A stretch of DNA of 64,000 bases, taken from assembly GCF_001939075.1 (NCBI RefSeq), contig NZ_MPTA01000004.1:1-64000 (forward strand), written 5' to 3'. Shown one piece after another: positions 52,262 to 62,049 of the stretch. Both the position numbers and the translations under genes were made by a program. A model generated the notes under the pieces. The model was not told where the DNA came from, did not search any database, and saw nothing but the letters and a program-made list of their open reading frames with translations. This DNA comes from Paenisporosarcina indica. GTDB lineage: Bacteria > Bacillota > Bacilli > Bacillales_A > Planococcaceae. How positions within the stretch are numbered: position 1 is the stretch's first letter; each line of letters opens with the position of its first letter.

Positions 52262-53734
52262 TTGAACGTACAATCGTTAAAACAACAATGGTTTGGCAAT
52301 ATACGCGGAGATATTTTATCGGGTACGGTTGTAGCATTAGCACTGATCCCCGAAGCAATTGCCTTCTCAATCATTGCTGGAGTTGATCCGATGGTCGGCT
52401 TGTATGCATCCTTTACCATTGCCGTCATAATCGCTTTTGCAGGAGGACGCCCTGGAATGATTTCGGCAGCAACAGGCGCAATGGCTCTAGCGATGGTATT
52501 GCTGGTCAAAGAACACGGCATTCAATACTTGTTTGCAGCAACTATATTAACCGGCATTCTTCAAATCATTTTCGGCTATTTAAAAGTAGCCAAAGTCATG
52601 CGTTTCATTCCAAGAGCGGTCATGATGGGATTTGTTAATGCCTTGGCCATTTTAATCTTTATGGCTCAAATTGATTTCATTTTCGGTATTTCATCGCTTA
52701 CGTATGTATTTGTAGGACTAACGTTATTAATTGTTTACGTATTGCCAAGATATTTCAAAGCGATTCCGGCACCATTGATTGCCATTGTCGTCTTATCAGC
52801 AATCGTCATTACGATGGACTTAAACTTACAGAATGTCGGAAACCTCGGAACAATCACTCAAAGTTTACCAGGGTTCTTAATTCCGGATGTGCCATTTAAT
52901 TTCGAAACACTTCAGATCATCTTCCCAACAGCCCTTGCACTTTCAATTATCGGCTTGCTTGAATCATTATTAACTGCTTCAATCGTCGATGATATGACCG
53001 ATACTGGTTCTGACAAAAATAGAGAAGCTCGTGGACAAGGGATTGCCAATGTTGTCACTGGATTTTTCGGAGGCATGGCTGGATGCGCGATGATTGGCCA
53101 ATCGGGGATTAATGTTAAATCTGGTGGTCGTGGACGTTTGTCTGCATTGACTGCGGGTGTCGTGTTAATTATATTGATTTTGGTTTTCGCTCCATTAGTC
53201 ATGCAAATTCCAATGCCTGTGCTGGCAGCAATCATGGTGATGGTGTCAATTGGAACATTCGACTGGAGTTCGTTTAAATATTTGGTGAAAGCACCTCGAA
53301 CAGATGCGATCGTATTATTAGTAACGGTCGTTACGGTTGTATGGACGCACGATTTATCAAAAGGCGTCTTAGCTGGTGTCCTGCTGAGTGCGATTTTCTT
53401 TACTGCTAAAATTTCAAAAGTAAGTGTGCAAAAAAAGGACTTACCTTCGTCAATAGAGAATATATATGAAGTACAAGGGCAATTATTTTTTGCTTCAGTA
53501 GAAGATTTCACCCTGTACTTTGAACAAAATGATCTACCGGACGAACTTACAATCGATTTTTCAAACTCTCATGTGTGGGACGACTCTGCAGTAGGTGCAA
53601 TCGATCGTGTCATGCTGAAGTTACAAGAAAAAGGAATTGAGGTAACCTTGACTGGATTAAATGACTCGAGTAGAAAATTACTCGGTAAATTGGCAATCCA
53701 TCAAGATAAAGACGCAAAAGCACCACTTCACTGA
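52262..53734 (+). CDS. SulP-family anion transporter with STAS domain
   Basis: 490 residues: about 10-12 membrane segments with the SulP signature [28 protein letters not shown] near the N-terminus, and a C-terminal STAS domain (about 395-485, [12 protein letters not shown]). SulP proteins carry sulfate, bicarbonate or other anions. Coupling to a UspA gene is common for bicarbonate-type SulP. Start TTG after GAGGAAGTGGTAAC. Confidence 0.9.
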   Translation: MNVQSLKQQWFGNIRGDILSGTVVALALIPEAIAFSIIAGVDPMVGLYASFTIAVIIAFAGGRPGMISAATGAMALAMVLLVKEHGIQYLFAATILTGILQIIFGYLKVAKVMRFIPRAVMMGFVNALAILIFMAQIDFIFGISSLTYVFVGLTLLIVYVLPRYFKAIPAPLIAIVVLSAIVITMDLNLQNVGNLGTITQSLPGFLIPDVPFNFETLQIIFPTALALSIIGLLESLLTASIVDDMTDTGSDKNREARGQGIANVVTGFFGGMAGCAMIGQSGINVKSGGRGRLSALTAGVVLIILILVFAPLVMQIPMPVLAAIMVMVSIGTFDWSSFKYLVKAPRTDAIVLLVTVVTVVWTHDLSKGVLAGVLLSAIFFTAKISKVSVQKKDLPSSIENIYEVQGQLFFASVEDFTLYFEQNDLPDELTIDFSNSHVWDDSAVGAIDRVMLKLQEKGIEVTLTGLNDSSRKLLGKLAIHQDKDAKAPLH

Positions 53735-53743
53735 GGAGGTTCG

Positions 53744-54166
53744 ATGATGTATAAACGAATTTTAGTGGCTGTAGACGGTTCTGTACATTCAAAACGAGCT
53801 GCCGCACATGCAGTTTTTTTGGCAAGTGCCACACCGGACGTTCATGTAACTTTACTTTATGTATTGGATTACGATAAAACTAGAACAGACGTGATTCACA
53901 GTATGAGCAGTGAAGAACTTCACATTGATCGTAAAAATAAAATTATGCCCATAAAAGAAATGTTTTCATCCAAAGGGATTTCATCAGAAATTAAAATACT
54001 TCACGGTGAAGCAGGACCAGTAATTGTTGAGCACGCGAACCAAGAAAATTACGACATTGTGGTCATTGGCAGTAGGGGTCTCAATGCACTTCAAGAAATG
54101 GTGCTCGGTAGCGTCAGTCATAAAGTGGCCAAACGTGTACATTCACCAGTTCTTTTAATTAAATAA
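53744..54166 (+). CDS. UspA-family universal stress protein
   Basis: 140 residues with the Usp fold: RILVAVDGSVHSKRAAAHA, the ATP-binding GSRGLNALQEMVLGSVSHKV and the end SPVLLIK. It is nine bases downstream of the SulP gene behind GAGGAGG, so co-translated; it may modulate the transporter. Confidence 0.92.
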   Translation: MMYKRILVAVDGSVHSKRAAAHAVFLASATPDVHVTLLYVLDYDKTRTDVIHSMSSEELHIDRKNKIMPIKEMFSSKGISSEIKILHGEAGPVIVEHANQENYDIVVIGSRGLNALQEMVLGSVSHKVAKRVHSPVLLIK

Positions 54167-54187
54167 ATAACTATACTGCTATTTTCC

Positions 54188-54225
54188 GTACATTTGAGCT
54201 TGTAGCACGTTCCTCATGAGCCAAA
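54188..54225 (+). repeat. repeat family C, diverged copy 3
   Basis: GTACATTTGAGCTTGTAGCA plus GTTCCTCATGAGCC resembles 29569-29602 (GTACATTTGCACTTGCCGCA and GTTCCGCATGAGCC). More diverged than copies 1 and 2. Confidence 0.5.
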
Positions 54226-54240
54226 CTAAATAATATCCTG

Positions 54241-54271
54241 GGACTGATCATTTTATTGGTCGGTCTTTTTT
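54241..54271 (+). terminator. SulP-Usp operon terminator
   Basis: GACTGATCA / TGGTCGGTC stem with G-T pairs, followed by TTTTTT. Confidence 0.85.
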
Positions 54272-54370
54272 ATAATTGTATAGCTGCAAGGGCCAGCTCA
54301 CTACCGCCATCACGGGGTCAGAAAGGCGAAGTTAGGCGCATTATGCTTTTCTAATAAGGAGATGAATGGA

Positions 54371-55351
54371 TTGAAAAAAGGGAAGTTGAATTTAATTACC
54401 GATGTGATGGGAGTAAAAGTCGGACATGTCACTCTTGATCATGTAATTGATGAAAAAAATGCGATTTGTACAGGTGTCACAGCGATTTTACCACATGAAC
54501 ATAATCCATTCTTACATAAAGTTCCGGCTGCAAGCTTTGTCCTAAACGGCTTTGGCAAAACGGTCGGTCTCATACAACTTGATGAACTGGGGTTGATGGA
54601 ATCTCCAATACTGCTGACCAATACATTTAGTGTAGGTGCAGTTTTAGAAGGAACACTTGCCTATATGTTGGAACAAAATCCTACCATTGGCGATTCCACG
54701 AGTTCCCTAAATATAGTAGTAGGTGAATGCAACGATAGTTATTTAAATTCGATGCGGCAATTGGCCGTTCGACCTGAACATGCCATCACTGCCATAAAAA
54801 AGGCTTCGCCTGGAAACTTCAATCAAGGAGCCATTGGTGCTGGAAAAGGAATGATTTGCTACGGAGTTAAAGGCGGAATTGGCAGTTCGTCACGGATTGC
54901 TGAACATGGAGATCATGCATTTACAGTTGGGGTTCTTACACTAACGAACTTTGGACGTGCTCACGAGTGTCGAATAGCCCAGTGGGAGCAAGATTATTTG
55001 GACAAGCCAGATGGCTCGGTCATCATCATAGTCGCAACCGATGCTCCGGTCGACGCCAGACAACTGAAACGATTGGCAAAGCGTGCAGCAATCGGACTTG
55101 GCCGCACGGGAACTCATGTACATAACGGCAGTGGCGACATTATTATTGCCTTTACTAATGCCTATACAATTCCGCATGACTCCGATGAATTATGTGTGAC
55201 TCAGGTAGTAATGCGTGATGATCATCCTTTAATGAATAAGCTATTCCAAGCCGTCATTGAAGCAACGGAAGAAGCTGTATATCAATCCATTCGTCACGCT
55301 GAAACGACTACTGGAAGATTAGGAAGAGTCGTTCAAAAAGGTGTGCTATAA
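54371..55351 (+). CDS. P1-family aminopeptidase (DmpA-like N-terminal nucleophile)
   Basis: 326 residues. P1-family features: GVKVGHVTL, NQGAIGAGKGMICYGVKGGIGSSSR, and the predicted autocleavage bond Gly-Ser in KPDGSVIIIVATDAPVDARQLKRLAKRA (Ser at about residue 216), which would become the nucleophile of the beta chain. The family includes L-aminopeptidase/D-esterases and beta-peptidases. Start TTG nine bases after AAGGAG; an ATG touching that site is rejected. Confidence 0.88.
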   Translation: MKKGKLNLITDVMGVKVGHVTLDHVIDEKNAICTGVTAILPHEHNPFLHKVPAASFVLNGFGKTVGLIQLDELGLMESPILLTNTFSVGAVLEGTLAYMLEQNPTIGDSTSSLNIVVGECNDSYLNSMRQLAVRPEHAITAIKKASPGNFNQGAIGAGKGMICYGVKGGIGSSSRIAEHGDHAFTVGVLTLTNFGRAHECRIAQWEQDYLDKPDGSVIIIVATDAPVDARQLKRLAKRAAIGLGRTGTHVHNGSGDIIIAFTNAYTIPHDSDELCVTQVVMRDDHPLMNKLFQAVIEATEEAVYQSIRHAETTTGRLGRVVQKGVL

Positions 55352-55370
55352 AAACGGTGGTTGGTTTTGA

Positions 55371-55451
55371 ATTTAATCGGCATGAACCGAGATTTATTCG
55401 GCATAAAGCGGATTTTAATCGGCATCGTACACGTTTTAATCGGTTTCACCC
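55371..55451 (+). repeat. degenerate ~21-bp tandem repeat, four units
   Basis: Units begin at 55371, 55392, 55412 and 55434 and share ATTTAATCGGCAT, with 20-22-bp spacing. It lies between the P1 peptidase gene and a terminator; the open frame across it has no ribosome site. Confidence 0.75.
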
Positions 55452-55466
55452 AGTCTTCTCCTAATA

Positions 55467-55518
55467 AAAAGCTGTCTCACATGGTCTATTTAACTGACCA
55501 TGTGAAACAGCTTTTCTT
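55467..55518. terminator. strong bidirectional terminator
   Basis: AAAAGCTGT-c-TCACATGGTC / GACCATGTGA-a-ACAGCTTTT, a stem of about 20 bp with one mismatch. It serves the P1 peptidase gene and the crcB pair. Confidence 0.95.
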
Positions 55519-55524
55519 GATTTT

Positions 55525-55893
55525 CTATTTAATTAAAATGAATCCACTAAAAATCCAACCCATACACACAAATAATAGACCCCCGATTAAAGTCACCAAA
55601 GCGTAAGAGATGGCTTTAACCGAGTGACCATCATTCCACGTCTCCACAAATTGCACAGCAAAGGTTGAAAAAGTGGTGAATGCTCCAAGAAAGCCGATTA
55701 ACCAAAAGGAGGAGAAGGTTCCTGCTTCATCAACAAATCTTAAAGACAAACCAAATAGGAATGAACCTAAGATGTTAACACTCAAAATCCCCAACATCCC
55801 TGTTACTCTCATTGAGACAAGATATCTCACAATTGCTCCTAAAAAACCACCTGCAGCAACAGCAATGATCGTTATGACAATCCTCTCCCCCAC
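55525..55893 (-). CDS. crcB: CrcB/FluC fluoride channel subunit
   Basis: About 122 residues, four helices. Fluc motifs: GGFLGAIVRY, NILGSFLFG and GFLGAFTTFSTFAVQ. It exports fluoride as a dual-topology dimer or heterodimer. It overlaps the upstream crcB copy. The start is unsure: GTG at 55893 is the best in-frame choice. Confidence 0.9.
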   Translation of the reverse strand: MGERIVITIIAVAAGGFLGAIVRYLVSMRVTGMLGILSVNILGSFLFGLSLRFVDEAGTFSSFWLIGFLGAFTTFSTFAVQFVETWNDGHSVKAISYALVTLIGGLLFVCMGWIFSGFILIK

Positions 55894-56219
55894 TTCATGC
55901 CAAATGCAGCTAGGATAAAACTCCATACTGTCATTAAGAGCGCGTATAGAATCGCTAATCCTATATCAGCCTGTGCTACAGATAGCCATTCTGCTGAAAA
56001 AGTTGAAAAGGTGGTAAAGGAACCTAGAATTCCAGTGGTCCACAAAATGGATGTTGCTTTACCTGTTGCAATTGCACGCCCCGACAACCACCCTAAAAGG
56101 AAGCTCCCCACTCCATTTACAATCCATAACACAAAGATATCCGGAATAACCAGCACGACACTGTAGCGTAATAATGATCCAATTATTCCTCCAACTCCCA
56201 CCAATAAAGTGTTTTTCAT
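55872..56219 (-). CDS. crcB: CrcB/FluC fluoride channel subunit (second copy)
   Basis: 115 residues, four helices with GGIIGSLLRY, NGVGSFLLG and GILGSFTTFSTFSAEW. Tandem crcB pairs in Firmicutes usually form heteromeric or oppositely oriented channels. I searched by eye for a fluoride riboswitch upstream and found none. Confidence 0.92.
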   Translation of the reverse strand: MKNTLLVGVGGIIGSLLRYSVVLVIPDIFVLWIVNGVGSFLLGWLSGRAIATGKATSILWTTGILGSFTTFSTFSAEWLSVAQADIGLAILYALLMTVWSFILAAFGMKWGRGLS

Positions 56220-56373
56220 ACACTCAACACACCCTAATAAATTATCATCATGCGTTTATTTCGATTGAAGAGGAAGAGGAGTAAGCCATATTTTGAGGAG
56301 AATACAAGTCTTACCTGTTTCACTTGTGTTTTGCCTCAAATAAACAGGACACCTTTGGCTCATAACAAGGGAA

Positions 56374-56401
56374 AAGTCCCGAATTTAGAATTCGAGACTT
56401 C
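56374..56401 (-). terminator. murB terminator
   Basis: AAGTCTCGAATT / AATTCGGGACTT stem, 3-nt loop, then TTTT on the minus strand. Confidence 0.75.
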
Positions 56402-56403
56402 AT

Positions 56404-57318
56404 TCAAGCATTTTCGCCAACTATTTTCACTTCAAGTTCCAACTCAATCCCGAACTGCTCTTTTACTTTTGTGCGAACCATTTCGATTGTCTGGATATAG
56501 TCCGTTGCCGTTGCATTGTTTTTATTCACAATAAAGCCAGCATGTTTAGTAGAAACTTCCGCTCCACCGAATCCTTTTCCTTGTAGTTCGCAGTCTTGAA
56601 TTAACTTCCCTGCAAAATAACCAGGAGGACGTTTAAACACACTTCCCGCTGACGGGTACTCCAATGGCTGTTTCGATTCACGTAAATGCGTTAAATCTGC
56701 CACTTTTGAATCGATGGTTAACTGGTTACCAGGTTCTAAGTCAAACTCTGCAGATAGCACATAGTACCCTTTTTTGGTAATTATGCTCTTCCGATAGCCG
56801 AGCTCTAGATCTTCTTTCGACAACACGAGCTTTTGACCTTCTTGTGTCAACACTGTTGCTTGATAAATGATGTCTTTAATTTCTCCACCATAGGCTCCTG
56901 CATTCATGGCCATTGCTCCACCAATTGAACCTGGAATGCCACAAGCAAATTCGAGACCTGTTAAAGTTTGTTTCGCAGCAATACGAGAGACATCAATTAT
57001 GTCCGCTCCACTTTCTGCATAAACACGTGTTCCGTTAATTTCAATTCGATTTAATTTGGACAGATTCAAGACAATTCCGCGTACCCCGCCGTCTCGAACC
57101 ACCATATTAGATCCATTCCCTAGTAATAGTAATGGAATATTTTGTTGATATGCATAAGCAACAACAAACATCGCTTCTTCTTCCGACGTTGGCGTTACGT
57201 ATAAATCAGCCCGTCCGCCCATTTTCGTCATCGTGTGTACGTATAGTGGTTCATCTATTTTTACACATGCTTTAGAAATTTTACCTGTTAAATCGTCAAA
57301 CCAACGCTGTTTAGTCAT
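56404..57318 (-). CDS. murB: UDP-N-acetylenolpyruvoylglucosamine reductase
   Basis: 304 residues, type II MurB. FAD-binding motifs [38 protein letters not shown] and catalytic serine region [12 protein letters not shown]. It makes UDP-MurNAc in the cytoplasm. Here it stands alone rather than in a mur-fts operon. Confidence 0.97.
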   Translation of the reverse strand: MTKQRWFDDLTGKISKACVKIDEPLYVHTMTKMGGRADLYVTPTSEEEAMFVVAYAYQQNIPLLLLGNGSNMVVRDGGVRGIVLNLSKLNRIEINGTRVYAESGADIIDVSRIAAKQTLTGLEFACGIPGSIGGAMAMNAGAYGGEIKDIIYQATVLTQEGQKLVLSKEDLELGYRKSIITKKGYYVLSAEFDLEPGNQLTIDSKVADLTHLRESKQPLEYPSAGSVFKRPPGYFAGKLIQDCELQGKGFGGAEVSTKHAGFIVNKNNATATDYIQTIEMVRTKVKEQFGIELELEVKIVGENA

Positions 57319-57393
57319 GAAAAGCCAAATCCTTTCCCTTAACTCTTTCCATTACATAGTATGCGTTTTGACGACCTTTTTGACAAGTGAAAA

Positions 57394-57711
57394 TCAAGAT
57401 AACCATACTTTTGACCACTGTTCTATGTCCGCAATTGCATCTTTAAGCCCTTTTCCTTTTTCAGTTAAAGAATATTCAACCTTTACAGGAACTTCCGCAT
57501 ACACATGTCTTACGACTAAACCTTCTTTTTCAAGTTCTTTTAATCGTTCTGATAATAGACGGCCACTGACTGGCAAGGCAGATTCAATTTCATTAAATCT
57601 CTGAGGTCCTTCTAATAATTGATATAGGATTAATCCTGTCCATCTTTTTCCAATGAGTTCCATTGCTTTCGATAAACGTGGACAGATTGTAGATTCTTTC
57701 ATTACTTTCAC
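57394..57711 (-). CDS. YodB/CatR-like HxlR-family redox-sensing repressor
   Basis: 105 residues, HxlR winged helix. The conserved Cys10 (ESTICPRL) corresponds to the sensing Cys6/Cys7 of YodB and CatR, followed by ELIGKRWTGLILYQLLEGPQRFNEIE. Those repressors respond to quinones and diamide. It is divergent from a CatE-type gene, the same pairing logic as B. subtilis catDE/catR. Confidence 0.88.
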   Translation of the reverse strand: MKVMKESTICPRLSKAMELIGKRWTGLILYQLLEGPQRFNEIESALPVSGRLLSERLKELEKEGLVVRHVYAEVPVKVEYSLTEKGKGLKDAIADIEQWSKVWLS

Positions 57712-57803
57712 CTCTATTAGTTCATATTATAACGCAAATAAAAAAGCATGTAAACTTATAGTAATTAAATTACTTGACGTAATCAAATTATAATAATATA
57801 GTA

Positions 57804-57820
57804 AGTTACAAATAGTAACT
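57804..57820. promoter_or_regulatory. YodB/CatR-type operator
   Basis: AGTTACAAATAGTAACT, an inverted repeat AGTTAC-n5-GTAACT, in the divergent region just before the CatE start. It resembles the TTACTAT-type sites of YodB/CatR. Confidence 0.6.
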
Positions 57821-57839
57821 ATGAAAGGGGATTGTCATT

Positions 57840-58703
57840 TTGAACTTTCAACTTGATTCTCAACTCAGTTTAGGTCATCTAACTCTCCAAGTACAGTCCA
57901 TCGAGACTCAACTGGCTTTTTATCAACAAATGTTTGGTTTACACATTCTAACTAAAACAGATACACATGTCACCTTAAGTGCAGATCGTGTTCATCCGTT
58001 ACTTATATTACAGACCGGTGAAAATGTGATTATAAAACCCGCACGAACTACTGGACTTTATCATTTCGCCTTACTCGTTCCCGGTCGTGAAGATTTAGCA
58101 TATGTAATTAATCATTTAATACAATTAGGAATTCGTTTTGACGGTGCTTCAGATCACCTTTTTTCGGAAGCTTTCTATTTAACTGATCCAGAAGGCAACG
58201 GAATTGAAATTTACCGTGATCTCCCTCGAAATGAATGGCCAAGATCAGCTAATGGGGAATTACTTGCTGCTACAAATCCAATTGATTTCCAGGGTATTAT
58301 TGCAACTCTTGATCCTACACGTGAATGGAATGGTTTCCCAGAAGGCACAGTCCTTGGCCATATGCACTTACATGTCAGTGATCTTGCACAAGCAGATCAA
58401 TTTTATTTACACACACTAGGATTTGAAGAGATTACTCGTCTTCAGGACTCCGCTTTATTTATGTCCGTCGGTGGGTATCACCATCATATTGCGACAAACC
58501 TATGGCAAGGTAAAGGCGCACCCTTACCTCCTGCGAATGCTACGGGTTTACTTGAATACTCTCTTATTCTTTCTTCGCTCAAAGAAGTACTGGCACTTGC
58601 CGAACATTTAAGAGAACAAAAGATTGAACATACCGTTGAAGAAAATTCATGTATTGTAGTGGATTCAAATAATGTCCGAATGGTTTTTACTTCTTATTCA
58701 TAA
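57840..58703 (+). CDS. CatE-type catechol-2,3-dioxygenase (VOC)
   Basis: 287 residues with two VOC domains. Metal ligands are likely in LGHLTLQVQSIE, GHMHLHVSDL and the Glu of GNGIEIYRDL, where intact CatE has its ligand. It opens catecholic rings, a detoxification step induced by quinones. Start TTG after AAAGGGGATTGTCATT. Confidence 0.87.
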   Translation: MNFQLDSQLSLGHLTLQVQSIETQLAFYQQMFGLHILTKTDTHVTLSADRVHPLLILQTGENVIIKPARTTGLYHFALLVPGREDLAYVINHLIQLGIRFDGASDHLFSEAFYLTDPEGNGIEIYRDLPRNEWPRSANGELLAATNPIDFQGIIATLDPTREWNGFPEGTVLGHMHLHVSDLAQADQFYLHTLGFEEITRLQDSALFMSVGGYHHHIATNLWQGKGAPLPPANATGLLEYSLILSSLKEVLALAEHLREQKIEHTVEENSCIVVDSNNVRMVFTSYS

Positions 58704-58859
58704 TCTGAATCTTATCGGGGTAACTCTATAATTTAACAAGTATTCCCACTATACATTTTATCTTTAATTCAATATAAATTTATTCAAACATATTGACATC
58801 GAGATATCTACATCATATAGTAATAAATAGAAATAAATAACAACATGGAGGAATTTAAA

Positions 58860-59381
58860 ATGAAAAAATGGAACGTAGACGCATCTCACTCAAGTATTGG
58901 ATTTTCAGTAAAACATATGATGGTTTCTAAAGTACGTGGATCATTCAGTGATTTCACGGCTGTAGTTGAAGCAGATGAAACAGATCTAACTGGTGCTAAT
59001 ATTGCATTCACTATTCAAGTTGCAAGTATTAACACTGGAAGCGAAGATCGTGACAACCACCTTCGCTCAGCTGATTTCTTTGATGCTGAAACTTACCCAG
59101 AAATCAAATTTGTTGCGAACAATATCTCTAAAAAAGGCGATGACTATGAAATCGCTGGTGATTTAACAATTAAAGACGTAACTAAACCAGTTGTATTTGA
59201 AGCTGAATATGGTGGTAAAGGTACAAACCCATGGGGCGTTGAAGTCGTAGCATTTGAAGCTGAAACAAAAATTAACCGTGAAGAGTTTGGTTTAACTTGG
59301 AACGCAGCACTTGAAACAGGTGGCGTTTTAGTAGGCAAAGACATCAAGATCTCACTTGATCTTGAAGCTAACCCAGCTTAA
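58860..59381 (+). CDS. YceI-family protein
   Basis: 173 residues, the lipocalin-like YceI fold: WNVDASHSSIGFSVKHMM, RDNHLRSADFFDAETYPEIKF and VTKPVVFEAEYGG. Without a signal peptide it is cytoplasmic. YceI proteins bind isoprenoid or fatty-acyl chains; the role in Bacillales is unclear. Start ATG eight bases after GGAGG. Confidence 0.93.
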   Translation: MKKWNVDASHSSIGFSVKHMMVSKVRGSFSDFTAVVEADETDLTGANIAFTIQVASINTGSEDRDNHLRSADFFDAETYPEIKFVANNISKKGDDYEIAGDLTIKDVTKPVVFEAEYGGKGTNPWGVEVVAFEAETKINREEFGLTWNAALETGGVLVGKDIKISLDLEANPA

Positions 59382-59818
59382 TTAACAAAAGCAGAGAAAG
59401 TCACTGCGGCTCGACTCCACGAAAAGTGAAATTGGTCGCTTTAATCTGACTCATCAAGTAACTACGGATGCCTGAATGCTACACCATGATCTATGAATAA
59501 AGAGGGTGATGTGAAGTGACTTCGTCACATCGCATCCCCCTCTCTTTTTCAGGTCATCCTACGGCGATTGGGCATCCATTGCTCCCTTATTTCCTCAATG
59601 TGAACCGTTTTTTCGATTTTGGCAGCTTGAGAATAGATGCATTCTTTATTTTGGTGTCCGTTCTGTGCTCCAATTATGGTGTCGAAGTTACGAAATCTGC
59701 TCATTTTTTTGCTAGGAATTCGAAAGACTCTATCGTAACCAAGCGTTGACGCCTTTCTAGTGGTAGCCCGAGCGAAAAGACTGGGTACGTGGTAGTCTTA
59801 AATTTTATACTTTCTACA
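59382..59818 (+). repeat. gene-free stretch with repeat family B
   Basis: Contains TGCTACACCATGATCTATGA (59477-59504, three mismatches over 28 nt to 22445-22472), GTGACTTCGTCACATCGC (59516-59533) and TTTATTTTGGTGTCCGTTCT followed by GTCGAAGTTA near 59682, similar to 44985-45060. No gene is supported. Confidence 0.6.
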
Positions 59819-59822
59819 TTTT

Positions 59823-59866
59823 TAAAAAGGAACTTTTCTCACTAACGAGAAAAGTTCCTTTTTTGA
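59823..59866. terminator. bidirectional terminator
   Basis: AAAAAGGAACTTTTCTC / GAGAAAAGTTCCTTTTT, 17-bp stem with T-runs on both strands. It ends the GGDEF/EAL gene on the minus strand. Confidence 0.95.
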
Positions 59867-59886
59867 TGCAAGGTTGAATTATATTT

Positions 59887-62049
59887 TCAATACGTCCATT
59901 TTTTCTTTCGTAACTCGATTGCCAACTCTGCTACAACGGGACGGCTAATTAGGTAACCTTGAACTTTTTGCACACCCATGTTTTTGAGCAATTGGAGTTG
60001 CTCTTGTGTTTCTACACCCTCCATTACGGTAGACAACCCAAGGTTTTTGGCAATATCTAATATCCCTTGTAATATGACCAGGGATTTATCCTTATCTTGT
60101 TCCATCTCCACTATGAAAGAACGATCTACTTTTAATTGTTGAATCGGCAGTAACTTTAAGATAGATAGAGAGGAATACCCTGTTCCAAAATCATCTAGTG
60201 ATGTTTGTACACCCAGTTCATTCAATTCAGTTAGAATTTGGGTTGCCAATCTACTATTTTGTACAGCTACTGTTTCCGTGATTTCAAAAACTAGTTGGTG
60301 TGGGGATACCATAGTTTCATGAATGATCGTTTTCACATCCTTAAAAAAGTCCGGATGCATCATTTGTTTAACGGAAATATTGGTGGCCACTTGAAAATCT
60401 GATTGCCCTTCTTCTTCCCATTGTTTAATTTGTGTTGCGACTTGACGTAAAATCCATTTACCGACAGGGATGATTAAATCACTTTCTTCTAGCAACGGAA
60501 TGAATTCTGCGGGCGAAACTGGTCCAATAATCGGTGATTCCCAGCGTAATAGTGCCTCATAGCTCGTAATTTGTTTCTTTGAAAGTTCATAAACTGGTTG
60601 ATACACCATATAATATTCTTGATTTGCTAATGCATGTACAAAGTGATTCGCTATTAATCGGACTCTCTCATTTTGATTCCCTAGCTCTTGAGAGAAAAAG
60701 ACGCTACGATTCCCACCTAGTTTCTTGGCTTCATGTACTGCAAACGTTGCATCTTGCATCATTAGATCCGGCCAGTCGCCTAACTCGGATTTTCGAATAC
60801 CAATACTACAAGTCACAATGGCACTTTCAAAAGTAGACAATTCAATCGGTTCTTCCATTAACTTAATTAACCCATTCCCTATCGAGATCAACTCCTGATC
60901 AGAATGTGAAGGAACAAGGAAGACTAATTCATCTCCGCCTATTCGAAATAATTCATTTTTACCAACGAAAGTCTGTATTTTACGACAGATTTCATATAGC
61001 ACGCGATCCCCTAGTTGATAGCCGTTCCGTTCATTAATATCTTTAAATCTGTCTAAGTTAATAAAAAACAAAGTGAATTTCTTATATTTCTGTTGATTTA
61101 GATCTTTATTTAATTGTTCCTCTAATAATACTCGATTTGGCAAATGGGTAAGTAAGTCTCGTTTCAACATTTTATCCTCGCGCAGTTCAATTCTCCTGAT
61201 GAACAAGAGAATTCCGCATAAAACAAGGATTGTAAATACGACAATCAATACATTACGCCAAAATATGAATGAAATTTGTTTTTCCATTTCTACAGTAGAG
61301 GAATCTACAACGACCGTCCAATTATCACCTGCTCGTTGATACATCACAAAATGGGCGATGTTTTCGTCTATGACAAACGTCCCTTGCTTGTTTTCTTGAA
61401 TCTGTTTTAGGATGGAAAATCCATTTGGTATTTTCTCTTCAAAGTTGATGTCTGATGTTGTATATACTAATTCATTTTCTTTTAACAAGTATAACGTTCC
61501 TGGTAAGTTTGAGTCACGGGCAATTGCACCTAAAACACTGCCCATATTAAGGACTCCCGAAATCACGCCAACCGTTTGATCATTTTTTATGACAGGCATA
61601 CGAACTGCGGTTACCAACTTAGTCGGATCTTCATAACTTGGAAAAAGTTCACTAAACACCGTCTCACCTAGTAAAGCACGTTCGAAAGATTCTTGATGTT
61701 CCATTTTATATAAGGAACCACTATTCGTTAAAACTTCACCGTCTATTGAAATAAAATTAATTGACGTAAAAAAGGGCATTTTTTCTCGTTGTTGGTTCAA
61801 AAACTGAATGATTTCTTGATCATTTTCAAGGAAGGCTACATAATCCGCAATTAATTCGAGTTCTGCCACACGTTCGATTGTAAATTTATTGGTCTCATCT
61901 GAAAAGTTATGAAGGAGCTCTGTTAATTCCGATTTCACCTTTTCAGTCATAAACTTCTCCGTCGAGTGATAATTCAAGATAGTTAATGTAACAACTGCCA
62001 ACAAAATAATTGTCATCAAAATATATGCTTGTAGTTGTCTTTTTGACAT
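59887..62049 (-). CDS. membrane GGDEF-EAL protein with extracytoplasmic Cache-type sensor
   Basis: 720 residues. TM1 (about 8-28), a Cache-like outer domain (about 30-260), TM2 (about 270-290), a GGDEF domain whose signature reads GGDEL, and a complete EAL domain (YEALLRW, FEITET, DDFGTGYSSL, MEGVETQEQ). The EAL half should hydrolyse c-di-GMP. The GGDEL change leaves cyclase activity uncertain; such domains often bind GTP and activate the EAL. Start ATG after GGAAGGTTCAAC. Confidence 0.92.
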   Translation of the reverse strand: MSKRQLQAYILMTIILLAVVTLTILNYHSTEKFMTEKVKSELTELLHNFSDETNKFTIERVAELELIADYVAFLENDQEIIQFLNQQREKMPFFTSINFISIDGEVLTNSGSLYKMEHQESFERALLGETVFSELFPSYEDPTKLVTAVRMPVIKNDQTVGVISGVLNMGSVLGAIARDSNLPGTLYLLKENELVYTTSDINFEEKIPNGFSILKQIQENKQGTFVIDENIAHFVMYQRAGDNWTVVVDSSTVEMEKQISFIFWRNVLIVVFTILVLCGILLFIRRIELREDKMLKRDLLTHLPNRVLLEEQLNKDLNQQKYKKFTLFFINLDRFKDINERNGYQLGDRVLYEICRKIQTFVGKNELFRIGGDELVFLVPSHSDQELISIGNGLIKLMEEPIELSTFESAIVTCSIGIRKSELGDWPDLMMQDATFAVHEAKKLGGNRSVFFSQELGNQNERVRLIANHFVHALANQEYYMVYQPVYELSKKQITSYEALLRWESPIIGPVSPAEFIPLLEESDLIIPVGKWILRQVATQIKQWEEEGQSDFQVATNISVKQMMHPDFFKDVKTIIHETMVSPHQLVFEITETVAVQNSRLATQILTELNELGVQTSLDDFGTGYSSLSILKLLPIQQLKVDRSFIVEMEQDKDKSLVILQGILDIAKNLGLSTVMEGVETQEQLQLLKNMGVQKVQGYLISRPVVAELAIELRKKKWTY

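Noticed and set aside
52912-53511. 199-codon minus-strand frame inside the SulP gene
   Set aside because: Antisense to a clear coding region, no ribosome site, composition follows the SulP codons.
55361-55606. 81-codon frame beginning with Leu-Ile-Gly repeats
   Set aside because: It is explained by the tandem repeat and then the terminator, and has no ribosome site.
56220-56373. Fluoride riboswitch ahead of the crcB pair
   Set aside because: I looked for the GGCGATGG...GCC core and the CTGATGA-type pairing segment and found neither.
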